Below, in pieces: positions 1-8,239 of a stretch of DNA of 64,000 bases. The first letter of the stretch is position 1. Every line of letters begins with the position of its first letter. The stretch is from the NCBI RefSeq assembly GCF_000153305.1, contig NZ_CH724107.1:198871-262870 (forward strand), in the 5' to 3' direction. The DNA is from Oceanicola granulosus HTCC2516. GTDB lineage: Bacteria > Pseudomonadota > Alphaproteobacteria > Rhodobacterales > Rhodobacteraceae. The notes beneath the pieces are model-generated. The model saw only the letters and a list, made by a program, of their open reading frames with translations. It was not told the origin of the DNA and searched no databases. A program made the translations under genes and the position numbers.

Positions 1-325
1 CGTTCTCCGAGACGTAGAGCGCGCAGCCCATCCCGGCGCGCGCGCAGAAGGCCGCGAGCGCCGCGCCGGTGTTGCCCGACGAGGTGGCGACGCAGGCCGC
101 GTGCCCTTCGGCACGGGCCAGCCCCACGGCGAGGCCGGCGAAACGATCCTTGTAGGAGCCGGTCGGGTTGAGCTGTTCGAGCTTGAAGCGCAGGTCGGGG
201 ATGCCCGCCTCCGCCCCGATCCTCCGGCTCTTCACCAGCGGCGTGCCGCCCTGTCCGAGGTCGATGGCCGCCTCGCAGCCCGGCAGGAAGCGGGCGTGGC
301 GCTGGTAGAGGCTGGGTCGGGGCAT
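1..325 (-). CDS. Threonine synthase-like PLP-dependent enzyme (partial, C-terminus outside window)
   Basis: Reading the minus strand from an ATG at 325 gives 108 codons that run off the left edge. The protein shows the fold-type II PLP signature: NPTGSYKDRFA carries the lysine that would form the Schiff base, and ATSSGNTGAALAAF is the phosphate-binding loop. This combination is seen in threonine synthases and related threonine/serine dehydratases. The exact reaction cannot be fixed without the C-terminal half. The gene lies 74 nt downstream of the IclR gene on the same strand. A palindromic site at 370-387 sits in that gap, so it may be regulated separately by the IclR protein. Seen: the motifs. 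Inferred: substrate. Confidence 0.8.
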   Translation of the reverse strand, partial: MPRPSLYQRHARFLPGCEAAIDLGQGGTPLVKSRRIGAEAGIPDLRFKLEQLNPTGSYKDRFAGLAVGLARAEGHAACVATSSGNTGAALAAFCARAGMGCALYVSEN

Positions 326-369
326 GGCGTCGGCTCGGTTGCTCCCGGTGACGCTAGAGCCGCACTAGG

Positions 370-387
370 TGAAACGCAAGTTTCGCA
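370..387. promoter_or_regulatory. Candidate IclR-family operator, site A
   Basis: The 18-mer TGAAACGCAAGTTTCGCA contains the perfect inverted repeat GAAAC-GCAA-GTTTC. It sits between the IclR stop codon and the start of the PLP-enzyme gene. Two more 18-mers in this cluster (3162-3179 on the minus strand and 4715-4732) each match it at 14 of 18 positions. IclR regulators often bind short palindromes near their target genes. Function is inferred. Confidence 0.45.
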
Positions 388-398
388 TCGCGGCACGC

Positions 399-1205
399 TC
401 AGAAGCGCAGGTCGAGCTCCCGCAGCGCCGCCGCCACCTCGTCGCCCAGCTCGGCGCTGTAGCGGTTGGTCGGGATCGACAGGCTCACGCTCGCCGCGAC
501 GCGCCCGTCGAGGAACACCGGCGCGCCGATGCAGGCGACGCCGTCGTCGTTCTCCTCCACCTCCCGCGCCACGCCGTCGTCGCGCACCCCGGCCAGCACC
601 GCGCGCAGCGCGTCGGGCGAGATGGTCGTGCGCGCGGTGCGCGATTCCAGCGCCCCCCGCGTGACGAGCGCGTCGCGCTGCTCCTCGGGCAGGTGCGCCA
701 CGATCGCGCGTCCGAGCGCCGTCGAGTGGAACATGTCGCGCGTCCCGGCCGGCACGTACCACGACAGCGCCCGCTGCGCCTCGATGGCGGCGATGTAGTA
801 GACGAAGATGCCGTCGAGCACCCCGAGATTCACCGTCTCGTTGAAGCGCCGGTGCAGCACGCGCATCTGCGGCAGCACCTTCATCTTGAGGTCTTCGAGC
901 CGGGCGTTGCGGCCGAGGTAGTAGACCTTGCTCGACAGGTGGTAGGAGCCGGTCTTCCCGATCTGGTTGACGTAGCCGAGCTGCACCAGCGTCTGCAGCA
1001 CCCGGAACAGCGTCCCCTTCGGCAGCCCAGTGACCCGCGCCACCTCGCGCAGCGGTGCCGGTTCGCCGAGATCGGCCATCGCCTCGATCACCGCGAAGCT
1101 CTTGACGAGCACGCCGATCGGCTTGCTCGCCGCGCCGGGGCTCTCGGCGGCGGCGTCGTCCTGCAGGGGCAGAGCGCTGTTGCTGTCATCGGTCACGCCG
1201 GTCAT
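399..1205 (-). CDS. IclR-family transcriptional regulator
   Basis: This 268-residue protein has an N-terminal winged helix-turn-helix (about residues 25-85, including REVARVTGLPKGTLFRVLQTL) and a C-terminal effector-binding domain. IclR proteins are usually 250-280 residues, so the length fits. An alternative GTG start at 1229 would add eight residues; I prefer the ATG at 1205, although neither has a well-spaced ribosome site. The gene is divergent from the SMP-30 gene and heads a catabolic cluster containing a lactonase, a deacylase, an M81 peptidase and a dipeptide-type importer. It therefore probably represses that cluster until a catabolite binds. The effector is unknown. Confidence 0.9.
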   Translation of the reverse strand: MTGVTDDSNSALPLQDDAAAESPGAASKPIGVLVKSFAVIEAMADLGEPAPLREVARVTGLPKGTLFRVLQTLVQLGYVNQIGKTGSYHLSSKVYYLGRNARLEDLKMKVLPQMRVLHRRFNETVNLGVLDGIFVYYIAAIEAQRALSWYVPAGTRDMFHSTALGRAIVAHLPEEQRDALVTRGALESRTARTTISPDALRAVLAGVRDDGVAREVEENDDGVACIGAPVFLDGRVAASVSLSIPTNRYSAELGDEVAAALRELDLRF

Positions 1206-1291
1206 CCTCTCGCGAGCCTCGCCTGCCACCCGGTAGCCGTGCCGGGGCGCGCGATCAACCGCAACGCCAAGTCCGACAGGAGCGCCCCCCG

Positions 1292-2149
1292 ATGCCCCGG
1301 ATTGCCCCCGAACCGCTCGGCACCCACCGCGCCGGCCTCGGCGAGGGCCCCGTCTGGCGCGCCGACGTCGCGCGCCTCGCCTGGATCGACATCCGCCGCG
1401 CCCGCCTCCACGAGACCGACCCCGCGAGCGGCGAGACCACCTGGCGCGCGCTGCCCGGCGCGCCCGGCGCGGTGAGCCTGACCGACGGCGACGCGCTGCT
1501 GCTCGCCATCGGCCAGGAGCTGCTGACCCTCGCCCCGGGCGCCCCCGCGCCGCAGGTCGTCGCGCGGCTCCCCGAGGGCGCCGTGGGCCGCTTCAACGAC
1601 GGCAAGCCCGACGCGATGGGCCGCTTCTGGATCGGCACCGCCGACCCCGACGGCGGCACCCGTGCCCGGCTCTGGCGCTACGCCGCGGGGCAGAGATTCG
1701 CGCCGATGCTCGACGGTGTCTCCATGTCCAACGGCCTCGGCTGGAGCGGCGACGGGCGGGCGTTCTACTACGCCGACTCCCCCACGACGACCATCGCGCG
1801 GTTCGACTTCGACATGGCCCGCGGCACCCTCGGCCCCCGGCGCAACCACCTCGTGCTGCCGGCGGGGCAGCTGGTCGACGGGCTCTGCGTCGACGCCGAG
1901 GGCTGCGTCTGGCTCGCGGTCTGGGGCCAGTCCTGCGTGCACCGCATCGCCCCCGACGGGCGGCTGGCGGAGACGATCGAGCTGCCGACGCCGCTGGTGA
2001 CGAGCTGCGCCTTCGGCGGGGAAGACCTGCGCACGCTCTTCATCACCACCGCCTCCGACGACCCGTCCGACCCGCTCGCGGGCGCGCTCTTCGCCTGCGT
2101 GCCCGGCCCCCGCGGCCTGCCGCCGAACCGCACCCTGCTGCACCCCTAG
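1292..2149 (+). CDS. SMP-30/gluconolaconase/LRE-family lactonase
   Basis: The 285-residue product is a six-bladed beta-propeller of the SMP-30/gluconolactonase family, which hydrolyses sugar or other lactones using one divalent metal. The expected metal ligands are visible: Glu18 in GLGEGPVW, Asn in GRFNDGKPD, Asn in MSNGLGWSGDG and Asp in LVDGLCVDAEG. No signal peptide is present, so it should be cytoplasmic. It is divergent from the IclR regulator and faces the aspartoacylase-like gene, whose stop lies 2 nt beyond its own. The substrate is not predictable. A role in opening a lactone intermediate of the cluster's pathway is inference. Confidence 0.88.
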   Translation: MPRIAPEPLGTHRAGLGEGPVWRADVARLAWIDIRRARLHETDPASGETTWRALPGAPGAVSLTDGDALLLAIGQELLTLAPGAPAPQVVARLPEGAVGRFNDGKPDAMGRFWIGTADPDGGTRARLWRYAAGQRFAPMLDGVSMSNGLGWSGDGRAFYYADSPTTTIARFDFDMARGTLGPRRNHLVLPAGQLVDGLCVDAEGCVWLAVWGQSCVHRIAPDGRLAETIELPTPLVTSCAFGGEDLRTLFITTASDDPSDPLAGALFACVPGPRGLPPNRTLLHP

Positions 2150-2151
2150 GC

Positions 2152-3087
2152 TCATGTCTCCTCCTGCGCCGTCGCCATCAGCAGATCGCCTTCGTTGACC
2201 CACCGGCTGCGGCGCACGAACACCGCGACCGCCGCCCGCCGGGCGCACACCGTCTCGAGCAGCCGCCCGTCGAGGTCGTGGATCTCGAAGCACGCCGTCC
2301 CCGGCGCGAGCCGCGCGAGCGGCGCGATGCGGGCGGTGCACAGGCCCGTCGCCGGGGCCGTCAGCGCCGCGTCGAGGTCGCCGTCGCCGCTCAGCCGCAG
2401 CGGCGGCGCGGGCGGCTTCGCGGCGTCGGCGGCGAGCATTCCCAGCGACGCCATCACGCGCACCACCCCGTCGCGGTAGAGGTCGAGCACGTCGGAGGGC
2501 GGGAACGTCCCGCCGCCCGCCTCGGCGTAGATCGCCGGGATGCCCCGCTCGGCGGCGAAGCTCAGCGTCCGCCCCGGCGGCATCGGCGGCGCGTGCCGCC
2601 AGAGTACCGGCGCGCGGAAGGCCTCCGCCATGGCCCGCGCCGTCGCCCCGAGCTCGCCCGGCGCGTCGCAATAGCCGGCGAAGGGCGGGCAGGTGAGGGC
2701 CATGCCGCCGCTGTGCAGGTCGACCAGCGCGTCTGCGGGAGCGATGACGTGCTCCGCCACCAGCGCCGCCAGCGCCTCGGTCGGCCCGGCCCCGGCGCGG
2801 CCGGGAAAGCAGCGCGCAAGGTTGCCGCCGTCCGCCGGCGAGCAACGCCGCGCCTCGGCCACCGCGCCGATGTTGGCCGCCGGGCACACGATCAGCCGCC
2901 CGGCCAGCCGCCCCGGATCGAGCCGCGCGAGCAGGCGCGACAGCACGATCGGCCCCTCGTACTCGTCGCCGTGGACCGCCCCGATCAGCGCCAGCGTCGG
3001 CCCCGATCGCGCGCCGCGCAGCGTGAAGACCCGCAGCGGCTGGCCGGGCAGGGCAGTCTCGTAAGCAATCTCCGACAGGCCCGACAT
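2152..3087 (-). CDS. Succinylglutamate desuccinylase/aspartoacylase-family zinc deacylase
   Basis: This 311-residue protein belongs to the M14-related AstE/AspA family. The first zinc-binding motif HGDE lies in LIGAVHGDEYEGP, the third ligand is His in ALVDLHSGGMALT, and the probable catalytic Glu is in IYAEAGGGTF. Such enzymes hydrolyse N-acyl amino acids or related amides. The ATG at 3087 is preceded by a strong GGAGGGG ribosome site, so the longer version starting at 3129 is unlikely. The gene is divergent from the M81 peptidase gene and convergent with the lactonase. With the peptidase and peptide importer nearby it probably trims an acylated amino acid or amide. The substrate is inferred. 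Confidence 0.87.
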   Translation of the reverse strand: MSGLSEIAYETALPGQPLRVFTLRGARSGPTLALIGAVHGDEYEGPIVLSRLLARLDPGRLAGRLIVCPAANIGAVAEARRCSPADGGNLARCFPGRAGAGPTEALAALVAEHVIAPADALVDLHSGGMALTCPPFAGYCDAPGELGATARAMAEAFRAPVLWRHAPPMPPGRTLSFAAERGIPAIYAEAGGGTFPPSDVLDLYRDGVVRVMASLGMLAADAAKPPAPPLRLSGDGDLDAALTAPATGLCTARIAPLARLAPGTACFEIHDLDGRLLETVCARRAAVAVFVRRSRWVNEGDLLMATAQEET

Positions 3088-3111
3088 GCACCCCTCCATG
3101 GCTGCGGACGC

Positions 3112-3138
3112 CGTAGGGCGCGCGTTCATTGCGCACCC
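3112..3138 (-). repeat. 27-nt dispersed hairpin repeat, diverged copy
   Basis: On the minus strand this matches, at 24 of 27 positions, the two identical copies at 38940-38966 and 59686-59712. The 8-nt arms GGGTGCGC and GCGCGCCC flank a 7-nt loop and are followed by TACG. Here one stem pair becomes a T-G wobble. It lies between divergent genes. The nature is REP-like; function is unknown. Confidence 0.6.
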
Positions 3139-3161
3139 GCACCCGCTCCGTCATTGCACTC

Positions 3162-3179
3162 TACAAAACTTACGTTCCA
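3162..3179 (-). promoter_or_regulatory. Candidate IclR-family operator, site B
   Basis: Read on the minus strand this is TGGAACGTAAGTTTTGTA, 14 of 18 identical to site A at 370-387 and keeping the AAC-N-AAGTTT core. It lies in the control region shared by the divergent deacylase and M81 peptidase genes, 9 nt before the peptidase start. Binding there could affect both genes. The role is inferred. Confidence 0.42.
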
Positions 3180-3188
3180 TATTGCAGA

Positions 3189-4679
3189 ATGCCCAGCCCA
3201 CAATCTCCGCTCCCCCGCGTCGCCGTCGCCTCCCTGATGCAGGAGACGAACACCTTCGCCCCGACTCCCACCACCCTCGACACCTTCCGCTCCTACTACG
3301 TCCTGCGCGGCGACGAGCTCGAGACGGGCTACGGCGACGCCCGCGTCGAGGTGCCCGCGATGCTCGCCACCCTGCGCGACGCCGAAATCGCGCCGGTGCC
3401 GCTCCTCGCCGCCTACGCCGCCGCCTCCGGCACCGTGACGCGCGCCACCTTCGACGCGCTCGTCGGCGAGATGGAGGAGCGCCTCGGCGCCGCCGGCCCC
3501 GTCGACGGCTTGCTCCTCGCGCTCCACGGCGCACTCGTGGTCGAGGACCAGCCCGACGGCGACGGCGAAATCATCGCCCGGATGCGGGCGCTGCTGCCCG
3601 ACGGTGTGCCGATCGGCGTCAGCCTCGACCTGCACGGCCATATCACCCCGCTGATGCTCCAGCCCGACACGTTCCACGTCGGCTACCGGAACTACCCGCA
3701 CACCGACATGTACGAGACCGGCGCACGCACCGCCGCGCTGCTGGCCAACACGCTCGCCGGCCGCCGCCGCCCGGTGATGGCGCTCGCCAAGTGCCCGGTG
3801 ATCGTGCCGGCGGTGAACGGGCGCACCACCGACGGCCCCTTCTCCCCGGTCGCCGAGGCCGGGCGGCGGGCGGAGGCCGAGGGGCGGGTGCTGCATGCCT
3901 CGGTGTTCCCGGTGCAGCCCTGGATCGACGTCCCCGACCTCGGCTTCGCCGCGCTGGTCTGCGCCGACGGCGACGTGGCCGCCGCCGAGGCCGTGGCGCG
4001 CGAACTCGCCGACGAAACCTTCGCGCGCCGCGACAGCTTCACGTTCGATCTCGTGCCGCTGCGCGAGGCGGTGGCGACCGGCCTCGCCTCGCCCGGCATG
4101 ACCCTCGTCTCCGACACCGGCGACGCCCCCACCGGCGGGGCGGCGGCCGACAGCCCCGCCGTGCTGCGCGCTCTGCTCGAGGGCGGCGCGGCGGCGCACG
4201 ACCGCCCGAGCCTGCTGACGCTCTGCGACCCGCCCGCCGCCGCGGCCGCCCACGCGGCGGGGCAGGGCGCGGAGCTGACCTTCCGCCTCGGCCACGCCGT
4301 CTCGCGAGGCACGCCGGTGGAGGTGAGGGCGCGGGTGCTGTCGCTCTCGGACGGGCGCTACGTGATGCGCGACCAGGGCGCGCAGGGGCTGGCGATCGAG
4401 ATGGGCCCGACGGCGGTGCTCGGCATCGACGCGATCCGCGTCGCCGTCCGCTCGCGGGCCTCGATGGAATGGGACACCGGCATCTACACCTCGCAAGGCC
4501 TCGACCCGGCCGGCGCGGCGCTGGTGTTCGTGAAGTCGCCCTCGCACTTCCGCGTCGCCTTCGGCCCGCTCGCCGCGCGGGTGCTGCTCGCCGACACCCC
4601 CGGTCCGACCCGCGCGGACGTCCGCCAGCTGCCCTACGCGCAGGTCACCCGGCCGCTGCACCCGCTCGACCCGCTCTAG
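3189..4679 (+). CDS. M81-family metallopeptidase (MlrC-like)
   Basis: The product has 496 residues and resembles MlrC, the third enzyme of microcystin breakdown, which is a zinc peptidase of family M81. Typical family segments are visible: QETNTFAPT near the N-terminus, LLALHGALVVED, GVSLDLHGHITPLM with its Asp and His metal ligands, and YRNYPHTDMYETG. Most bacteria carrying M81 genes do not degrade microcystin, so the natural substrate is probably another small peptide or amide. The ATG at 3189 gives the usual family length; an upstream ATG at 3129 would run into the divergent promoter. It precedes a dipeptide-type importer, as is common for this family. Confidence 0.9.
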   Translation: MPSPQSPLPRVAVASLMQETNTFAPTPTTLDTFRSYYVLRGDELETGYGDARVEVPAMLATLRDAEIAPVPLLAAYAAASGTVTRATFDALVGEMEERLGAAGPVDGLLLALHGALVVEDQPDGDGEIIARMRALLPDGVPIGVSLDLHGHITPLMLQPDTFHVGYRNYPHTDMYETGARTAALLANTLAGRRRPVMALAKCPVIVPAVNGRTTDGPFSPVAEAGRRAEAEGRVLHASVFPVQPWIDVPDLGFAALVCADGDVAAAEAVARELADETFARRDSFTFDLVPLREAVATGLASPGMTLVSDTGDAPTGGAAADSPAVLRALLEGGAAAHDRPSLLTLCDPPAAAAAHAAGQGAELTFRLGHAVSRGTPVEVRARVLSLSDGRYVMRDQGAQGLAIEMGPTAVLGIDAIRVAVRSRASMEWDTGIYTSQGLDPAGAALVFVKSPSHFRVAFGPLAARVLLADTPGPTRADVRQLPYAQVTRPLHPLDPL

Positions 4680-4714
4680 GCCCTTGCGCGAATCGCGCGC
4701 GACGGCAAACAATA

Positions 4715-4743
4715 TGAAACAGACGTTGCGCATCGTGAAACAG
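4715..4743. promoter_or_regulatory. Candidate IclR-family operator, site C, with repeated half site
   Basis: TGAAACAGACGTTGCGCA at 4715-4732 matches site A (370-387) at 14 of 18 positions. The half site TGAAACAG recurs at 4736-4743, exactly 21 nt downstream, which is about two helical turns and so on the same DNA face. The pair lies about 80 nt before the binding-protein gene of the peptide importer. Regulation by the nearby IclR protein is inferred. Confidence 0.45.
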
Positions 4744-4819
4744 GGGTGCAACGTGATCAACAACCTGCGGCGGCGCGGCCTTGGCGTCAGACCAGCGGGG
4801 ACAACAGGGGAAGCAACGA

Positions 4820-6376
4820 ATGACCATCCGGACCTCACCGACCCTCGCCACGCTCCGGGGCGCATCCGCCGCGGTCGCGCTCGGCCTCGCCGGCCTCGGC
4901 ACGCTCGCGGCCAGCCCGGCGCTCGCGCAGGAGCCCGCTACCTCGCCGCGCGCCGCCGAGGACGCGCTCGTCATGGTGGCCCGGCAGGACCCGGGCACGC
5001 TCGACTACGTCAAGTCGATCCTCACCGCCCTGCGCCTGTGGATCCCGGCCAACGTGGTGGAGCCGCTCGTCTACTTCGAGGCCGACGGCACCGTGTCGCC
5101 CGGCGTCGCCGAGAGCTGGGAGATCAGCGAGGACGGCACCGTCTACACCTTCACCATCCGCGACGCGCAATTCTCCGACGGCACGCCCGTCACGGTCGAG
5201 GACGTGGTCTACTCGCTCGAGACGATGAGCGAGAGCCCCGTCGTGGCCAACGCCGCCGCCTTCGACAGCGTCACCGACATCACCGCGCTCGACGACCGTC
5301 GCGTGCAGGTGACCCTGTCGCAGCCCTCGCAGAACTTCTGGTTCGGCATGGGTGACGTCAGCGGCCTGATCCAGCCCGAGGCCGCCGCCGGCGACATCGC
5401 CACCAACCCGATCGGCACCGGGCCCTACCGGCTGGTGGAGTACGTCTCCAACAGCCACCTCACCTTCGAGGCCAACCCGAACTACTGGGGCGAGGCGCCG
5501 GCGATCGAGGACGTCACCGTGCGCATCGTCACCGACGGCACCGCGGGGCTCAATGCGCTGGCGGCGGGCGAGGTGGACGCGATCCCGGTCATCACCATCG
5601 ACCTCTGGGAGCAGCTGGTGAACCGCGACCTCGACGACCAGTACGAGCTGGTTACCTACCCGCAGGTCGGCGAGCCGACCTACGCGGTCATCAACCAGGC
5701 GCTCGACCCGGGCCTGCGGCAGGCGATCGCCATGACCCTCGACCGGCAGCAGTTCAACGACGCCTTCGGCGCCGCCTGGGGCGCGGAGAACACCTGCACC
5801 TTCGGGCTGCCCAACATGCCCTGGTACGCGCCCGAGAGCGCGGAGACCTGCCCCTATCCGTTCGACTTCGAGGCGGCGATGGCGGCGGTGGCGGAGAACG
5901 GCTACGGCGACGTCGAGCTCGAGTACGTCTCGCTCAGCGACGTGCCCGACCTGTCGCTGCCCGCCGACGTGATGGTGCCGATGATGCAGGCGGCGGGCTT
6001 CGACGTGACCCGCAACGCCATCGACCTGGCGCGCTACTCGCAGATCATCTTCCAGGGCCGGCCGCCGCAATTCGACGTCACCATCATGTCCGGCCCCGGC
6101 GGCGCGACCCAGTGGGCCTGCCCGGACCCGGAGGCGGCGGGCTGGAGCACCTATTGCAGCGCCGAGTACACCGAGAAACTTCAGGCCGCCGACGCCGCCA
6201 CCAGCCAGGAGGAGTACGAGGCGCGGATGGACGAGGCCTCGGCGATCCTGCGCGAGGACGCGGTGATCGTGCCGCTGATCGCCAAGCTCGGCGTCGGCCT
6301 GCTGCACCCCGATCTCGAGGGCTTCACCGAACCGCGCGTCGGCGTCGCCGTCGAGCTGTCCAGGCTCAGCTGGTAA
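4820..6376 (+). CDS. ABC transporter substrate-binding protein, peptide/nickel family 5
   Basis: This 518-residue protein is an SBP family 5 (DppA/OppA type) periplasmic binding protein. A signal peptide ends near residue 36 at ASPALAQEP. The family profile follows, including GVAESWEISEDGTVYTFTIR and NPIGTGPYRLVEY. The ATG at 4820 follows an AGGGGAAG ribosome site. It leads a five-gene operon with two permeases and two ATPases. Family members carry di- or oligopeptides, opines, nickel or sugars. With an M81 peptidase and a deacylase next door, a peptide-like or amide substrate is the best guess. Confidence 0.93.
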   Translation: MTIRTSPTLATLRGASAAVALGLAGLGTLAASPALAQEPATSPRAAEDALVMVARQDPGTLDYVKSILTALRLWIPANVVEPLVYFEADGTVSPGVAESWEISEDGTVYTFTIRDAQFSDGTPVTVEDVVYSLETMSESPVVANAAAFDSVTDITALDDRRVQVTLSQPSQNFWFGMGDVSGLIQPEAAAGDIATNPIGTGPYRLVEYVSNSHLTFEANPNYWGEAPAIEDVTVRIVTDGTAGLNALAAGEVDAIPVITIDLWEQLVNRDLDDQYELVTYPQVGEPTYAVINQALDPGLRQAIAMTLDRQQFNDAFGAAWGAENTCTFGLPNMPWYAPESAETCPYPFDFEAAMAAVAENGYGDVELEYVSLSDVPDLSLPADVMVPMMQAAGFDVTRNAIDLARYSQIIFQGRPPQFDVTIMSGPGGATQWACPDPEAAGWSTYCSAEYTEKLQAADAATSQEEYEARMDEASAILREDAVIVPLIAKLGVGLLHPDLEGFTEPRVGVAVELSRLSW

Positions 6377-6467
6377 CCTCCCGCCCGCCGAGCCGACTGC
6401 CGCACTTGCCGCCGCCAAGGCGCGCGGGTGCGGCGCCCTCCCTGACCGTTCCCACCGCGAGACCTCC

Positions 6468-7415
6468 ATGGCGCTCTACATCTTCCGGCGGCTGGCGTTC
6501 TTCCTCGGCGCCCTCGTGGCCTCGTCGGTGGCGATCTTCCTGCTGATCCGCGCCGCCGGCGGCAACGTCGCCGCCATCGTGCTCGGCCGCGACGCCAGCC
6601 CCGACGCCATCGACGCGCTCGCCACCGAGTACGGCCTCGACCGGCCGCTGGCGGTGCAGTACCTCGACTGGATCGGCGGCATGCTGAGCGGCGACCTCGG
6701 CCGCTCGTTCCGCACCAACGAGAGCGTCACCGACCTCGTCACCTCGCGCCTCGAAGTGTCGATCCCGCTGGCGCTGATGGGGCTGACCCTCGGGCTGCTC
6801 ATCGCGATCCCCGCCGGCATCTTCGCCGCCCGCAACGCCGGCCGGCCCTCCGGCGCGTTCGTGGGCCTCCTGAGCCAGGTCGGCATCGCGGTGCCGGTGT
6901 TCTGGGCCGGGATCCTGCTGTCGCTGCTGTTCGGCGTCCACCTCGGCTGGCTGCCCACCGGCGGCTGGACGCCCTGGTCGGTCGATCCGGTGCAGGCGCT
7001 GCGCTCGCTGGTGCTGCCGGTGCTGTCGCTCGGCACCATCCTCGGCGCGGTGATGACCCGCTACGTCCGCTCCGCGGTGCTCGACGTGATGAACCAGGAC
7101 TACGTCCGCACCGCCCGGGCCTCGGGCATGACCGCGAGCCAGGCGCTGCTGCAGGTCGGCCTGCGCAACGCGGCGCTGCCCATCGTGACGGTGATCGGGC
7201 TGCAGATGGCCGAGCTGATCGGCGGCACGGTGATCATCGAGATGGTGTTCTCGCTGCCGGGGCTGGCGCGGATGATCCTCGCCAACGTCGCCGCGCGCGA
7301 GGTGATCGTGGTGCAGTCGACGGTCATGCTGATCATCGTCTTCGTCATCTTCGTGAACTTCCTGATCGACATGGCCTACGCGCTGCTCGATCCCCGCACC
7401 CGGCGGGGCCGCTGA
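6468..7415 (+). CDS. ABC transporter permease, DppB type
   Basis: The product has 315 residues, an N-terminal membrane anchor (about residues 9-29) and about five further helices in the BPD_transp_1 domain. The EAA loop, where the ATPase docks, includes YVRTARASGMTASQALLQVGLRNA. That layout is typical of the first permease of dipeptide/oligopeptide importers. It follows the binding-protein gene after about 90 nt. Its TGA shares a base with the ATG of the next permease gene, which points to translational coupling. It should pair with the next protein to form the inner-membrane channel. Confidence 0.93.
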   Translation: MALYIFRRLAFFLGALVASSVAIFLLIRAAGGNVAAIVLGRDASPDAIDALATEYGLDRPLAVQYLDWIGGMLSGDLGRSFRTNESVTDLVTSRLEVSIPLALMGLTLGLLIAIPAGIFAARNAGRPSGAFVGLLSQVGIAVPVFWAGILLSLLFGVHLGWLPTGGWTPWSVDPVQALRSLVLPVLSLGTILGAVMTRYVRSAVLDVMNQDYVRTARASGMTASQALLQVGLRNAALPIVTVIGLQMAELIGGTVIIEMVFSLPGLARMILANVAAREVIVVQSTVMLIIVFVIFVNFLIDMAYALLDPRTRRGR

Positions 7416-8239
7416 TGCGCTGGCTCAACGCCTCGCTCCTCGTCGGCCTCGTGCTGACGCTCGCCGCGATCTCCGTCGCGCTGCTGTCGCTGGTCTGGCT
7501 GCCCTACCACCCCAACATCCCCAACATCCCCGAGCGGATGCTGCCCCCCGGCGCGCCGGGCCACCCGCTCGGCACCGACACGCTGGGGCGCGACATCGTC
7601 GCCCAGCTCATGGTCGGCGCGCGCACCTCCATGCTCGTGGGCGCGGGCGGCGCGACGATTAGCCTGACCCTCGGCACCCTGCTCGGCCTCTGGGCCGCCG
7701 CCACCGGCCGGATGACCGACGAGGCAATCTCGCGCCTCGCCGACATCATGCTGTCGATCCCCGGCATGGTCACCGCGCTGGTGCTCGCGGCGACCCTCGG
7801 CTCGGGCATGTGGACGACGATCCTGGCGCTGTCGGCCTTCTTCACCCCCTCCTTCATCCGCGTCTCCCGCTCGGCGGCGCTGGCGGTGCTGCAGGAGGAC
7901 TTCGTCACCGCCGCCCGGCTCTACGGCCGCGGCCGGCTGTTCGTGCTCGCCCGCCACGTGCTGCCCAACATCGCGGGCGTGCTGATCGTGCAATTCACCC
8001 TCTACTTCGCCGCCGGCATCCTCACCGAGGCGGGGCTGTCCTACCTCGGCGTCGGCATGTCGCGCCCCGGCATCTCGTGGGGGCTGATGCTGAACGAGGC
8101 GCAGAACACCGTCGGCGTCTCCTCGCCGCTGGCGCTCTGGCCGGGGCTGGCGATCGTCGTGGTGGTGCTCGGCCTCAACCTGCTCGGCGACGGCCTGCGC
8201 GACGTGCTCGACCCCAAGCTCGCGCGGCGCGCGGCATGA
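7415..8239 (+). CDS. ABC transporter permease, DppC type
   Basis: This 274-residue permease is the DppC partner. It has an N-terminal helix, then a short periplasmic segment with HPLGTDTLGRDIVAQLM, a hallmark of the family, and four or five helices. The EAA loop is seen at FVTAARLYGRGRLFVLARHVLPN. Its start overlaps the previous stop by one base and its stop overlaps the next start (ATGA). All transport genes here are thus tightly coupled. It probably forms a heterodimeric channel with the DppB-type protein. Confidence 0.93.
   Translation: MRWLNASLLVGLVLTLAAISVALLSLVWLPYHPNIPNIPERMLPPGAPGHPLGTDTLGRDIVAQLMVGARTSMLVGAGGATISLTLGTLLGLWAAATGRMTDEAISRLADIMLSIPGMVTALVLAATLGSGMWTTILALSAFFTPSFIRVSRSAALAVLQEDFVTAARLYGRGRLFVLARHVLPNIAGVLIVQFTLYFAAGILTEAGLSYLGVGMSRPGISWGLMLNEAQNTVGVSSPLALWPGLAIVVVVLGLNLLGDGLRDVLDPKLARRAA

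Noticed and set aside
1202-3154. A 650-codon open frame on the minus strand (and its kind, such as 28461-32138 and 48578-51442)
   Set aside because: High GC content gives long open frames opposite real genes. The true genes on these spans have clear domains and starts, while these frames show Arg/Ala/Gly-rich sequence with no motifs.
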